From assembly GCA_001543015.1 (NCBI GenBank), contig LFLC01000025.1, positions 154,567 through 218,566 on the forward strand: 64,000 nucleotides of DNA, written 5' to 3'. Below are positions 40,344 to 49,052 of the stretch, in pieces. The DNA comes from Nitrosopumilus sp. LS_AOA. GTDB taxonomy: Archaea; Thermoproteota; Nitrososphaeria; Nitrososphaerales; Nitrosopumilaceae. Position numbers and translations under genes: made by a program. The notes below the pieces were generated by a model. That model was not told the origin of the DNA. It saw only the letters and a list, made by a program, of their open reading frames with translations, and did no database searches. The number at the start of each line of letters is the position of its first letter. Position 1 is the stretch's first letter.

Positions 40344-40919
40344 ATGTTTAAAAATTCCATGAATTATAAAAAAGAATTTTGGGATGAGTATGCAAAGGAT
40401 AATGAATCAAGATATAATGAAGAATTTTCAAAATTCACAAGAGATTTAGCTACATCTTTGCGTTGTACCAGTGTATTAGAAATTGGTTGTGGTACAGGAA
40501 TTGATTTAAGATTATTTCCAGATACATTTCAAATTTACGGAGTTGATCTTAATGAAACTGCATTAAATATTGCAAAAGAGAAAATATCTATTGCAAATTT
40601 TAAGAATGGAGATATAACAAAATTACCATTTGAAAATGCTTCAATAGATTTTGTTTTTACACATCAACTTTTGAATTATTTGGATGATGAAACATTAGAT
40701 AAAGGAATTTCAGAAATGTATAGAGTGTCTAAAAAATATATAATGAATTGTGAAAAATTTGAAGAAAATGAAAAACAAATTGATGAGAATCAAAAATTTC
40801 GTAATGTGTACAAAAGATGGATTAATTATAATGTAAAAATTATCAGTAATGTGAATATGCATGTAGATATTGATCCAGATGAAAGTAGATTCACATTACT
40901 TAGGAAATTAGATAAATAG
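40344..40919 (+). CDS. Class I SAM-dependent methyltransferase
   Basis: A 191-residue methyltransferase. The SAM site appears as VLEIGCGTGIDLRLF with the acidic residue at the end of the next strand in IYGVDLNETALNIAKEK, and the post-II motif as IDFVFTHQLLNYLD. The substrate-binding cap is small. Neither the acceptor nor the pathway can be told. It converges with the membrane histidine kinase (stops 4 nt apart). Confidence 0.8.
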   Translation: MFKNSMNYKKEFWDEYAKDNESRYNEEFSKFTRDLATSLRCTSVLEIGCGTGIDLRLFPDTFQIYGVDLNETALNIAKEKISIANFKNGDITKLPFENASIDFVFTHQLLNYLDDETLDKGISEMYRVSKKYIMNCEKFEENEKQIDENQKFRNVYKRWINYNVKIISNVNMHVDIDPDESRFTLLRKLDK

Positions 40920-40923
40920 AATT

Positions 40924-42714
40924 TTAATAATCACTGTCGGTTTCAGAAAAACTGTGAGGTGCTTTAGGTAATTGAATAGAAAATGTAGTAGGATTGTTTT
41001 TTACAGATATTTTTCCTTTATGTTGTTCAACAATATTTTTACAACTTGCTAAACCTAAACCAGTTCCCTTTTGCTTTGTTGTAAATAGGGGTTCAAATAT
41101 TTTTTCAATGGGTTCCTCAGAAATTCCATTACCAGTATCTATAAAATCAATTACAATAAAATCATCATTTGAGCGTAATTTTACAGTTAGAGTGCCCCCA
41201 TCAGGCATTGCTTGAATGGAATTCATCAAAATGTTAATGAAAACGGCTTCCATCTTTTCTGAATCACAAACAATATTCACATCAAATTTGTCAATTATTA
41301 TTTGAATGTCATCAGGAATAGAAATTCTATCAGTCAAGCTAAAAATAGTATCTCTAACAGAACATTTCATGAATTGTAATGGTGAAGTTCTAACATAATC
41401 AAGTACATCATCAACTTGATGTGATATTCTATCAATACTTTTTCTAATCAAGTCTAATCTTTTTTGAGTAACATCATCTGAAACTTTAGAGTCCTTTGAA
41501 TTTTTTTTTATTAGATCAGTTGACATTTTCATTACAGACAAAGGATTTCTTAGATCATGTGCGAGACGTCCAGATAATTCTCCTATTGCAGATAATCTTT
41601 CAGCTTTTAGTAAAGCATTAGTTTTTTCTTCAACTAGATGTTCTAAAATATCTCTTTGTCTAACTAGTTCTTGAGTTCGCATTTGAGTAAATTTCTTCAT
41701 GTTTCTATTGATTGTAAAAATAATTGCAGCAAAAACACCCAACATTGAAATAATTCCAATCATTATATTCTCAGCAGAAATACTTTCTTCAGATAATGAG
41801 TAAATAGAATGAACAGTAGAAATTATTACAATCATTGAAATTATTACTAATACAAGAGGAGTTCCAAATCGGTTAATTGTGTCATACTTTTCTTTTTCAC
41901 TAAAGTGAATAAATTCATCTTTATCATCTTGAAAAGGTAGTCTTTTGTAATAACTATGTATAGAAAAAATTAGAAAAATGAAACTATACAAATGCATTAA
42001 ATCTACAGGATGTCCAACATAGTAGGTTTCATCTAATTGTGAAAAAAGAGAATATGTATCAGATACACTATAAATTAAAAATGCAAATAACAGTAACATC
42101 CAGGGATAACTTGATGGATTCTTTACTAAAAGAGAGATTCCAATAATTACAGGAATCAATTGAACTGAAGTTAAAACAGGATATGCAAGTAATATAATAA
42201 TCTCAAATGTATCACCGCCTTCCAAACTATCATAATATGCAAAAATTGATGGAATCAAAAATGCCAGAGAAACGGCAAAAGATAAAATCCAAATCTTTTT
42301 GCTTAATAATTTTTTTACAGGTTTTAGAGAAATGAAAAGAAATGCAAAAATAAACAGATATGATCCTAAAAAGAAAAAGTCACCTATAGATGGAAAGGGA
42401 TCTATATCTAACACATAATTGTAAAAAGATAAAATTTGTTCGAATGTAAACCAAAATGAAACACCTATTGTGAGAATCAAATAAGATTTGAATTGAAAAT
42501 GTTTTTTTCGATATAATTTAATCGTAAGAAATGCAGAAAAAGCAACTAAAATTGCAGGAATTATAGAATATGCAGGAATAGAAATCCATAGAAATGTAGA
42601 GTCATCAACAAAAGGTCCTAGCTGATAAAGAGCAGTAATAGATATCAAAACAATGACTATTAATAAAATTGAATTTTGTGGTTTTTTGAGAGATTTTTGT
42701 TGTAATTCACTCAT
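40924..42714 (-). CDS. Membrane-bound sensor histidine kinase
   Basis: A 596-residue sensor kinase. The N-terminal 260 residues contain about eight transmembrane helices with little extracellular loop, like integral-membrane sensory domains; a further helix pair lies near 285-335. A coiled-coil linker leads to the HisKA box RLAHDLRNPLSVMK, followed by the HATPase boxes (N-box NILMNSIQAMPDGG, G1 DTGNGIS, G2 GTGLGLAS). The core closely resembles that of the soluble kinase at 14339. The response regulator at 42825, divergent, is the likely partner. The signal is unknown. Confidence 0.9.
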   Translation of the reverse strand: MSELQQKSLKKPQNSILLIVIVLISITALYQLGPFVDDSTFLWISIPAYSIIPAILVAFSAFLTIKLYRKKHFQFKSYLILTIGVSFWFTFEQILSFYNYVLDIDPFPSIGDFFFLGSYLFIFAFLFISLKPVKKLLSKKIWILSFAVSLAFLIPSIFAYYDSLEGGDTFEIIILLAYPVLTSVQLIPVIIGISLLVKNPSSYPWMLLLFAFLIYSVSDTYSLFSQLDETYYVGHPVDLMHLYSFIFLIFSIHSYYKRLPFQDDKDEFIHFSEKEKYDTINRFGTPLVLVIISMIVIISTVHSIYSLSEESISAENIMIGIISMLGVFAAIIFTINRNMKKFTQMRTQELVRQRDILEHLVEEKTNALLKAERLSAIGELSGRLAHDLRNPLSVMKMSTDLIKKNSKDSKVSDDVTQKRLDLIRKSIDRISHQVDDVLDYVRTSPLQFMKCSVRDTIFSLTDRISIPDDIQIIIDKFDVNIVCDSEKMEAVFINILMNSIQAMPDGGTLTVKLRSNDDFIVIDFIDTGNGISEEPIEKIFEPLFTTKQKGTGLGLASCKNIVEQHKGKISVKNNPTTFSIQLPKAPHSFSETDSDY

Positions 42715-42824
42715 ATGCTTCAGACAATCTAAATCAAAACTAGATAAAAGATGTTATGAATTTTTTTTAGATTTAATTTGAAAACAAACTATTATTTGAT
42801 AATATACAAGGATAATATCATTAA

Positions 42825-43187
42825 ATGAAGAAGAAAATTTTAGTTGTAGAAGATGATTTAGATTTACAAAAAATGTACATAGAAATTTTAGAATCAGATG
42901 AATACCAGGTTGAAACTGCATCAAATGGAGAAGAAGGAGTAATGAAATTCAAAGAAATCAATCCAGAGTTAATCATTATGGATAGTGATATGCCCAAACT
43001 TAATGGATATGAAGCATCATTAAAAATAAAACAGATAGATAAAAATGCAAAAATAATTCTTATCACTGGTTATTCCAAAGTTGCAGAAGGGATACAAGAA
43101 AAAGGAGGAGATGAATTTGTGGAAATAATTACTAAGCCAATTGGAATGGATTTTTTGTTAGAAATAGTAAAAAAATATTGTGTCTAA
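42825..43187 (+). CDS. Single-domain response regulator
   Basis: A 120-residue receiver domain without output domain. The acidic pair is VEDDLD (residues 9-12), the phosphoacceptor is Asp53 in IMDSDMP, the switch Thr is in LITGYS and the Lys is in TKPIG. It is divergently transcribed from the membrane histidine kinase at 40924 with a 110-nt shared promoter region. As in CheY or Spo0F types, it must act by protein contact or pass phosphate on. Confidence 0.93.
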   Translation: MKKKILVVEDDLDLQKMYIEILESDEYQVETASNGEEGVMKFKEINPELIIMDSDMPKLNGYEASLKIKQIDKNAKIILITGYSKVAEGIQEKGGDEFVEIITKPIGMDFLLEIVKKYCV

Positions 43188-43279
43188 AAATTTTGTATAA
43201 TAAATTTAAAGAATACAAATTTTGGAAAATATTTGATTATTAATTATAGACTAAATCTAATTAAATTATTTTGAAATAG

Positions 43280-43353
43280 CGGGTCTAAAGGGATTCGGAC
43301 CCTTGACAACCGGATTAAGAGTCCGGTGCGCTACCTGGCTGCGCCATAGACCC
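43280..43353 (-). tRNA. tRNA-Lys (anticodon CTT)
   Basis: Leftward tRNA. Acceptor GGGTCTA pairs with TAGACCC, discriminator G at 43280. The anticodon stem CCGGA/TCCGG encloses CTCTTAA, giving CTT. The T-arm is AAGGG-TCCGAAT-CCCTT, where the first loop base pair T54 is followed by C instead of T55, a natural variant in sequence. No intron, CCA not encoded. 74 nt. Confidence 0.95.
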
Positions 43354-43411
43354 ACCAAAAAGAATATGCCCAGAGTTGTTATTAATCTTGAGATTAGAAA
43401 ATAAGGAAAAT

Positions 43412-44032
43412 TTAGTTTTGTGATTTTGCTTCGATTTCATTGTATTTTTCAATGATTGCAGTAAGTACTGTTGAAACTGGAACATCATTCATTTTTTTCT
43501 TTTCGGCGAGAAGTTTTTGGTATGCATCAAGTGTGATGTATACAGGAATTGAACCATTTCCTTCAAGTAAACCTCTAACGTTGTAAAGTGCAGTCTCCAT
43601 TCCTTTTTCAGCAGATTTTGCAAATTTTGCTTTATCCAAAATTGCTCCTAATGGACCAAATGGCATTGCATAATCTACTGTCATGGTTACTTTAGTGAGA
43701 TTATCACCTAATGATTTGAACTCGTTGGTAATTAGCCATCGCTTAAATGGTCCCTTAATTTGTTTAGCAGAGATTCTCTCATGTTTAATGAATTCTGTAG
43801 TTTCACAATCCCACTCTAAACGTTTACCGCTAAAGTCACCAATAATTCTAAAGGTTGTACCTACTCCCATTCCTTCTTTGATGTCCATAGGAACGACTGT
43901 CATTCCTACTGTATCATTTTTGATTTGATCAGAAACATGTTCTGGTCTTGCAAAATAAGTAAAGACATTATCAACTGGTGCCTTAATATCAATTGATTTT
44001 GAAACAAGTGTCAATAAGTCAATTTTTGCCAA
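43412..44032 (-). CDS. SRPBCC-fold protein with C-terminal ribbon-helix-helix-like tail
   Basis: A 206-residue protein. Residues 1-155 form a START/SRPBCC ligand-binding fold: SIDIKAPVDNVFTYFARPEHV, FRIIGDFSGKRLEWDCET and KVTMTVDYAMPFGPLGAIL, with the usual C-terminal long helix. Residues about 163-206 read PVYITLDAYQKLLAEKKK and VPVSTVLTAIIEKYNE, a strand and two helices in the pattern of a CopG/ribbon-helix-helix DNA-binding domain. A polyketide-cyclase/lipid-binding role is inferred from fold only. It sits between tRNA-Lys and the oxidase-linked exported protein, with which its start region is divergent. Confidence 0.7.
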   Translation of the reverse strand: MAKIDLLTLVSKSIDIKAPVDNVFTYFARPEHVSDQIKNDTVGMTVVPMDIKEGMGVGTTFRIIGDFSGKRLEWDCETTEFIKHERISAKQIKGPFKRWLITNEFKSLGDNLTKVTMTVDYAMPFGPLGAILDKAKFAKSAEKGMETALYNVRGLLEGNGSIPVYITLDAYQKLLAEKKKMNDVPVSTVLTAIIEKYNEIEAKSQN

Positions 44033-44108
44033 TAAGGATTTAAAGGTTTTGAAGATTTTCCAAAAAATTGATGTACAATATATTTATCGGATTTTTAGAT
44101 TATCTAAA

Positions 44109-44630
44109 ATGACTCAAAAGCGATCAATATTGATATTTTCTGTTTTGATTCTTTCATCTGTCTTCTTTAGTGATGCATATGCACATTCAATGTTTAATTC
44201 TGCTGAAAAATTTGAATCAGGATTCAGAGTTCAAGTAGCAACCGCCCCAGAATTTCCACAAGTTGGTGAGCCATCTCAATTTAAAATTAGAGTGACTGAG
44301 GGATTTGATTATGAAGAAGTCGATAGATTTACAGTTGGGCTTAGAATTTTTTTCAACGAACAACAAGTTGACACAATACCTCCAATTACAATAGAAGGCT
44401 CTCATTGGGATTTTGATTATGTATGGAGAACTCAAGGAAATCATATTGTATTAATTGACTTGTATGATATGGCAGAAAATCAAGAGGTTCACACTTATAC
44501 ATTTAACATGGGAACACAAAACCCATTTGGGTATATCTTCTTTGGAGCAATTATCGTAGGAGCACTATGTCTGGCAGGTGTTGTTTTGTATATTTATTTA
44601 CCAAATATGTTTAAAAAATCTAAAGATTAG
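44109..44630 (+). CDS. Exported membrane-anchored protein next to the terminal oxidase
   Basis: About 173 residues from the ATG at 44109 (MTQKRSILIFS); the frame is open from 44049, but this ATG gives a normal signal peptide ending near DAYAHS. A beta-rich ectodomain of about 110 residues follows (FRVQVATAPEFPQVGEPSQFKIRV..., WRTQGNHIVLIDLYD), of FixH/CopC-like or Ig-like appearance, then a C-terminal membrane helix near residues 140-165. It overlaps, tail to tail, the heme A synthase gene by 11 nt, so it may belong to the oxidase function. No metal site evident apart from the new N-terminal His. Function inferred from location. Confidence 0.6.
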   Translation: MTQKRSILIFSVLILSSVFFSDAYAHSMFNSAEKFESGFRVQVATAPEFPQVGEPSQFKIRVTEGFDYEEVDRFTVGLRIFFNEQQVDTIPPITIEGSHWDFDYVWRTQGNHIVLIDLYDMAENQEVHTYTFNMGTQNPFGYIFFGAIIVGALCLAGVVLYIYLPNMFKKSKD

Positions 44631-45063
44631 TATTTTTTGGGATTTTAGATATTCTAAATGCAAACAAAGTAGTCAACAATACCATTGAGAACAACAATAT
44701 TCCAATTCCCAAATGAATTGCAACTAGAACTGCATGCAATTGCAAATCAATTACCATTGCACCGAGTACAATTTGAGTAATCACAAGTATTGTTGCAAGT
44801 GAACTAGTAATTTTGATTTTTAAATCTGAATTTTTATTTATTAAACTTACAACCATTGTTGCAATGACTAATGCGCCAGTAGTTGCTGCAACTAATCGAT
44901 GAGTCCATTCAATTAGATATTCTTCTGAAGGTAAAATTCCACCAGGACATAATGGCCAGTCAGGACAGGTTAAACCAAGTCCTGCAGCTGAAACATATCC
45001 TCCAATAAACATTAGAGAATACAAAACTATCATTGTTGCTAATGCAAGATATTGTAAAGCCAA
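44620..45063 (-). CDS. ctaA: Heme A synthase, half-size archaeal type (CtaA/Cox15)
   Basis: A 147-residue protein with four membrane helices that oxidises heme O to heme A for the terminal oxidase. It shows GGYVSAAGLGLTCPDWPLCPG (cysteine pair Cys33 and Cys39 at the membrane face), EWTHRLVAATTG with His55, and LHAVLVAIHLGIG with two further His. Bacterial and mitochondrial enzymes have eight helices; the single four-helix unit here is the known short archaeal form, expected to work as a dimer. It is read with the oxidase genes at 45077-48321. Confidence 0.85.
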   Translation of the reverse strand: MALQYLALATMIVLYSLMFIGGYVSAAGLGLTCPDWPLCPGGILPSEEYLIEWTHRLVAATTGALVIATMVVSLINKNSDLKIKITSSLATILVITQIVLGAMVIDLQLHAVLVAIHLGIGILLFSMVLLTTLFAFRISKIPKNTNL

Positions 45064-45076
45064 TATTTCTCGATTT

Positions 45077-46051
45077 CTAGTTTACTGAAATAATACCAGT
45101 CATCCAAGGATGAACCATACAATAGTATGGATATTCTCCAGAATCATCAAGAGTTACAGAAAATGTGTCTCCTGCCATTAACATGCCACTATCAAAGATT
45201 GCATCAGGACTTCCGGGTGGTCCACTTGTTACAGTATGAGGTGCAGTATCATCATTTGACCATGTAATTTCTTCACCTTCTGAAACTGATGTATTAAATG
45301 GGATATAGCATTCATTTGTATCATCACATCCAGGTGCACCAGAACCCATTGGGAGAGAAATTACTCCGCTAAACTCTACAGGAGTAGATTCTAGTTCCAT
45401 AACTTCTTCAACAACTTTTGGTTCCATAACTTCTTCAACAACTTTTGGTTCCATAACTGGAGCAGAAACATCACCTACAATGATTTGGCCAACCATTCCT
45501 TGCTCTCTGTGACCTGGAACTGTACAAATATAGTAAAATATTCCTTCTTCACCTGCAATGAATTCTGAAGTGCCACCCTCACCAGGTTTTAACGGATTTG
45601 ATGCAGTTCCAATATCACTTCCAGGAACTACTCCAGAAAATCCTTCATCATTTGCTGTAACACCAAAGGAATGAAATGATCTTCCTGCGTTATCAACATT
45701 AAAGACAACTTTGTCTCCAACACTCATTTGAATTGAAGGATTATTCCCACTTTCACCAGGTAACGCGTTAAACGCCAAAGTCCTAAAGTCAGATGATTCA
45801 ATAAATGAAAGATCTTGTGAAAGGATATCACCAGTAAATACGGCAGATTCTGTAGGACCATCTTCTCCAGCCATCATTGCGACAACTGGAGCAGGACAAC
45901 AAATCCAATAATCCCACATTGAAAAGAATATAGCTCCACCGACAATTATTATTCCAAACATAATTACTAACATTTTTCCAGTTCTAGCTGGAGTAGTTCT
46001 GTATACTCCATGTGATGTTTCACCTGTTGGTTGTTCTGATCCGTAGCCCAT
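45077..46051 (-). CDS. Membrane-anchored protein with two cupredoxin domains
   Basis: A 324-residue protein. A transmembrane helix near residues 27-48 anchors it. The first cupredoxin domain (about 90-200) shows FHSFGV and YYICTVPGHREQGM, the Cys-His-Met set of a type-1 copper site. A short repeat linker (VMEPKVVEE twice) separates a second cupredoxin domain (about 235-324) with APHTVTS and YYCMVHPWMTG, again a Cys-His-Met set. The product is likely an extracytoplasmic blue copper electron carrier feeding the oxidase; copper proteins replace cytochrome c in these archaea. Directly downstream of coxA (8 nt). Confidence 0.85.
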   Translation of the reverse strand: MGYGSEQPTGETSHGVYRTTPARTGKMLVIMFGIIIVGGAIFFSMWDYWICCPAPVVAMMAGEDGPTESAVFTGDILSQDLSFIESSDFRTLAFNALPGESGNNPSIQMSVGDKVVFNVDNAGRSFHSFGVTANDEGFSGVVPGSDIGTASNPLKPGEGGTSEFIAGEEGIFYYICTVPGHREQGMVGQIIVGDVSAPVMEPKVVEEVMEPKVVEEVMELESTPVEFSGVISLPMGSGAPGCDDTNECYIPFNTSVSEGEEITWSNDDTAPHTVTSGPPGSPDAIFDSGMLMAGDTFSVTLDDSGEYPYYCMVHPWMTGIISVN

Positions 46052-46059
46052 TTTTTCTC

Positions 46060-47586
46060 CTAATGATGAGGGTTCTTTGCCTCGAATGGGTAATAATACT
46101 TTCCACCCACACCAAATGGGTCGTCTGTATCTGCAAGTTTTCCTTTACCTGAACTGTAAATCATATTTATCAAAAATAATACCATACTGACACCAATAAT
46201 CATTGCGCCTACTGATGCAATTTGATTCATTGCAATCCATTCTGGAATTGGAGGATAATCGAAAACTCTTCTTGGCATTCCATACAAGCCAAGTATGTGT
46301 TGTGTAAAGAATACTAGGACAGTTCCAATAAATGACATTACAAAATGAACTTTACCCATGGTTTCATTGTACATTCGTCCTGTTACATATGGGAACATGT
46401 AGTAGAGGAAACCAATTGAACCAAATGCAATAGTTCCCATCACAAAGAGATGGAAGTGACCAACTACCCAATACGAATCATGTGTTGAAAAGTCCAAAGG
46501 CATTGCGGCATTTGCAACTCCACCTGCACCAGCAGAGAAGAATAATGCAATTCCACCAACTGCCCACATCATTGGAGTTGAGAATTTAATTCTACCATTC
46601 CACATTGTTGCAATAAAATTGTAAACGTGCATGGCTGATGCTGGAACTGCTGCAAGTGTTCCTACCATGAATACTGTTTTCTCAGTAAATGACATTCCTG
46701 ATGCATACATGTGATGTGCCCAAGATGAAAATCCAACTATAGCTAACAATACAAACGCAAAAATTCCAGAGTTATAGCTGTAAATTGGTTTTCTTGAGAA
46801 TCTTGGAATGATTTCATACATCATACCAATTGCAGGAATTACCAATACATACACTTCAGGATGAAAAGTAAACCAGAACAAGTGTTGATATGCAATTGGA
46901 TCTCCACCCATCGCAGGATTGAAAAATCCACTAACACCTAGTCTATCAGTTAACAACATTAAGAGCGCCGCTGCAAATGTTGGAATTGCAACTAGAATGA
47001 TTAAAGATGATGTCAAATATGACCAAGCCAATAATGGAACTTGTCCAATTGACATGTCAGGATGTTTACATTTGAGAATAGTAACTACAAAGTTGATTGC
47101 GCCAAGTACTGAGGATATACCTAAAATCTTTAATCCAAATATCCACATGTCAGCAGCGGGTCCCGGAGCACTGATAATTGAATATGGTGGGGTTGCATAC
47201 CATGTAAAGTCTGCAAAGCCTAACCAGACGAGTGCGCCACCTGGAGGAATCATCCAAAATGCGATTGCGTTGAGTTTTGGATATGCCATGTCTTTGTATC
47301 GTACCATGATTGGAACATAGTAGTTACCAACAGCTGATGCAAATGGTAAAATAAACAAAAAGATTAACGTTGTACCATGAACTGTAAAGATTCTGTTAAA
47401 GGTCATTGCATCACCAATAATTTGTGCACCTGGCAAGAACAATTCTGCTCTAATTATTAGTGCTAGTGCACCACCCATGAACAAAAATGCAAGTGACATA
47501 ATTAGATAGAGCAGTCCTACATCCGTGTGATGTGTTGAAAACATTATTTGCCAAATTGGACGTGGCTTTGCTAATTCTACAACCAT
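46060..47586 (-). CDS. coxA: Heme-copper terminal oxidase subunit I
   Basis: A 508-residue catalytic subunit with about twelve membrane helices. Heme ligands: FTVHGTTL and the H-x-H pair in VGHFHLFVMG. The copper-B site is HPEVY, whose tyrosine is cross-linked to the first His, plus AHHMYASG. The K-pathway region lies in SFTEKTVFMVGTL; the D-pathway region after GNYYVPIM differs from bacterial A1 enzymes (YKDMAYPKLN). It reduces O2 to water and pumps protons in the ammonia-oxidation chain. Gene order coxB-coxA-cupredoxin-ctaA on one strand. Confidence 0.96.
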   Translation of the reverse strand: MVVELAKPRPIWQIMFSTHHTDVGLLYLIMSLAFLFMGGALALIIRAELFLPGAQIIGDAMTFNRIFTVHGTTLIFLFILPFASAVGNYYVPIMVRYKDMAYPKLNAIAFWMIPPGGALVWLGFADFTWYATPPYSIISAPGPAADMWIFGLKILGISSVLGAINFVVTILKCKHPDMSIGQVPLLAWSYLTSSLIILVAIPTFAAALLMLLTDRLGVSGFFNPAMGGDPIAYQHLFWFTFHPEVYVLVIPAIGMMYEIIPRFSRKPIYSYNSGIFAFVLLAIVGFSSWAHHMYASGMSFTEKTVFMVGTLAAVPASAMHVYNFIATMWNGRIKFSTPMMWAVGGIALFFSAGAGGVANAAMPLDFSTHDSYWVVGHFHLFVMGTIAFGSIGFLYYMFPYVTGRMYNETMGKVHFVMSFIGTVLVFFTQHILGLYGMPRRVFDYPPIPEWIAMNQIASVGAMIIGVSMVLFLINMIYSSGKGKLADTDDPFGVGGKYYYPFEAKNPHH

Positions 47587-47626
47587 TAGTTAATCTCCTC
47601 CGAGAAAAGTTGTGATAAAAGCGTTA

Positions 47627-48067
47627 TCAAGTTGAGGGTTCCTCCACATATAATGTTCCTCGCATGTTATAGTGAATTAATCCACAATATTCTCTACATT
47701 GAATATCATGAGTTCCTACATCAGTTGGTGCAAACCATACAGTGTTAATTCTACCAGGTATTGCATCCATTAATACAACATAATCGTGAATGTTAAAAGA
47801 ATGATTAACATCTTTTGAATGAATTTCAAATTTGTATGCTTTTCCCACCTCAACATGTAGTTCACCAATTTCTTTAGTTCCATCTTCATGTTCAAAAGTC
47901 CAGAACCATTGTTGTCCTGTAACTTTGATAATTTCTGCACCTTCAGGAACATGTTCTACAAGTCTTTCTGCATTCCAGGCTTCAGCACCAACCCAACACA
48001 TTAACGCAATTACTACTGCGATATAGATCCATTCAGGCCAATTAGAATGTCCACTCAATTTTACCAA
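47627..48067 (-). CDS. coxB: Heme-copper oxidase subunit II (CuA-containing)
   Basis: A 146-residue subunit with one N-terminal membrane helix (about 10-28) and a cupredoxin ectodomain. The dinuclear CuA site is visible: NHSFNIHD carries the first His, and CREYCGLIHYNM carries both Cys, the second His and the Met. It accepts electrons from small copper carriers. It is short, with a single helix instead of two, as in several archaeal oxidases. Its start overlaps the upstream small-membrane gene by 7 nt. Confidence 0.95.
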   Translation of the reverse strand: MVKLSGHSNWPEWIYIAVVIALMCWVGAEAWNAERLVEHVPEGAEIIKVTGQQWFWTFEHEDGTKEIGELHVEVGKAYKFEIHSKDVNHSFNIHDYVVLMDAIPGRINTVWFAPTDVGTHDIQCREYCGLIHYNMRGTLYVEEPST

Positions 48068-48321
48068 TCCGTTCCTTCGTAAGGAGTTGGTTTTGCTTTT
48101 GGATGAGATTCTCTAAATCGCCATACTTGCCAAATGATAGTACCTGACACTACTGCACCTACAACAAATGCTACAGTCATCAATCTAAAAAATAAATTCC
48201 AAATGATTACTCTACGATCAACGTATTCACCAGGTTCATCACCTGCTGCAAATGCCAAGTCTACAGCTGGAACTATTACTAAAACTACCAATGCTAAGAA
48301 TAATACAATGATTCCCTTCAT
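48061..48321 (-). CDS. Small membrane protein, likely oxidase-associated subunit
   Basis: An 86-residue protein with two membrane helices: an N-terminal one (residues 2-23, possibly a cleaved signal ending VDLAFAAG) and one around 45-65. The end RESHPKAKPTPYEGTDW lies just before coxB, which it overlaps by 7 nt. The arrangement, with helix count short by one in CoxB, suggests this protein supplies the missing first helix of subunit II. That is inferred. No metal ligand seen. Confidence 0.7.
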   Translation of the reverse strand: MKGIIVLFLALVVLVIVPAVDLAFAAGDEPGEYVDRRVIIWNLFFRLMTVAFVVGAVVSGTIIWQVWRFRESHPKAKPTPYEGTDW

Positions 48322-48379
48322 AGCGAATGAGTCAAATGACCTATAATTTCTATTTAAGGGTTTTCAAGATTTTTAGACA

Positions 48380-49000
48380 TTAAACTTGATCGAATCGAGA
48401 AGTATGCATTACATTAAGTCCTAATACTGAGAATTTCTTCTTGTGTTCTCCAAAGATGTTAAGTGATGCATTTGCAATGATTAATTCAAAGAGATTCGCA
48501 GGAGATAAATCAACAATTGTTGAAAGCATAGCTTTGATTGGGTCCATATGAGTTACAAGAACTACATTTTCATCATGATGTTTCTCAATTATATCATCAA
48601 CTAGACTAAGTATTCTTTTTTTGACTTGAGTAAAAGTTTCTACTCCATTATGAGCAATTTCTAATTCACCGTTGTAAAATTTCATAAAGACATTTCCATG
48701 ACTGTTAAAAATTGCGTCATACGGCATTCCAGTAAACTTACCCATATCAAGTTCAATTAAACGCTCATCAATTGTAACATCAAGGGAATTGTGTTTTCCT
48801 ACAATTTCTGCAGTATGTTTTGCTCGCTGAATTGGACTAGAATAAATTGTAGAAATATTCATGTGTTCAAGTAATTGAGCAGTGAGTTCTGCTTGTTTAA
48901 TTCCTGTATCAGTTAATGGGACACCTTCTGTTCGACCTGCTAGAATTCTCTCAGTGTTATTTTTTGCCTGACCATGTCTGAGAAAAATTATTTGTCCCAA
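48380..49000 (-). CDS. Histidine phosphatase (phosphoglycerate mutase-like)
   Basis: A 206-residue member of the histidine phosphatase superfamily. The catalytic RHG (residues 8-10) in IIFLRHGQAKNNTER, the Arg in QRAKHTAEI, and the second catalytic His in VTHMDPIKAML are all present, with ELDMGKFTGM in the substrate loop. Cofactor-dependent phosphoglycerate mutases share this pattern, but many relatives are phosphatases of sugar phosphates or cobalamin intermediates (CobC). The substrate cannot be fixed. Single leftward gene between coxB and the F420 gene. Confidence 0.85.
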   Translation of the reverse strand: MGQIIFLRHGQAKNNTERILAGRTEGVPLTDTGIKQAELTAQLLEHMNISTIYSSPIQRAKHTAEIVGKHNSLDVTIDERLIELDMGKFTGMPYDAIFNSHGNVFMKFYNGELEIAHNGVETFTQVKKRILSLVDDIIEKHHDENVVLVTHMDPIKAMLSTIVDLSPANLFELIIANASLNIFGEHKKKFSVLGLNVMHTSRFDQV

Positions 49001-49052
49001 CTTGGTCTAAAATTCAAATAAAGATAATAATAACATTGTCTGGGGATTAATC

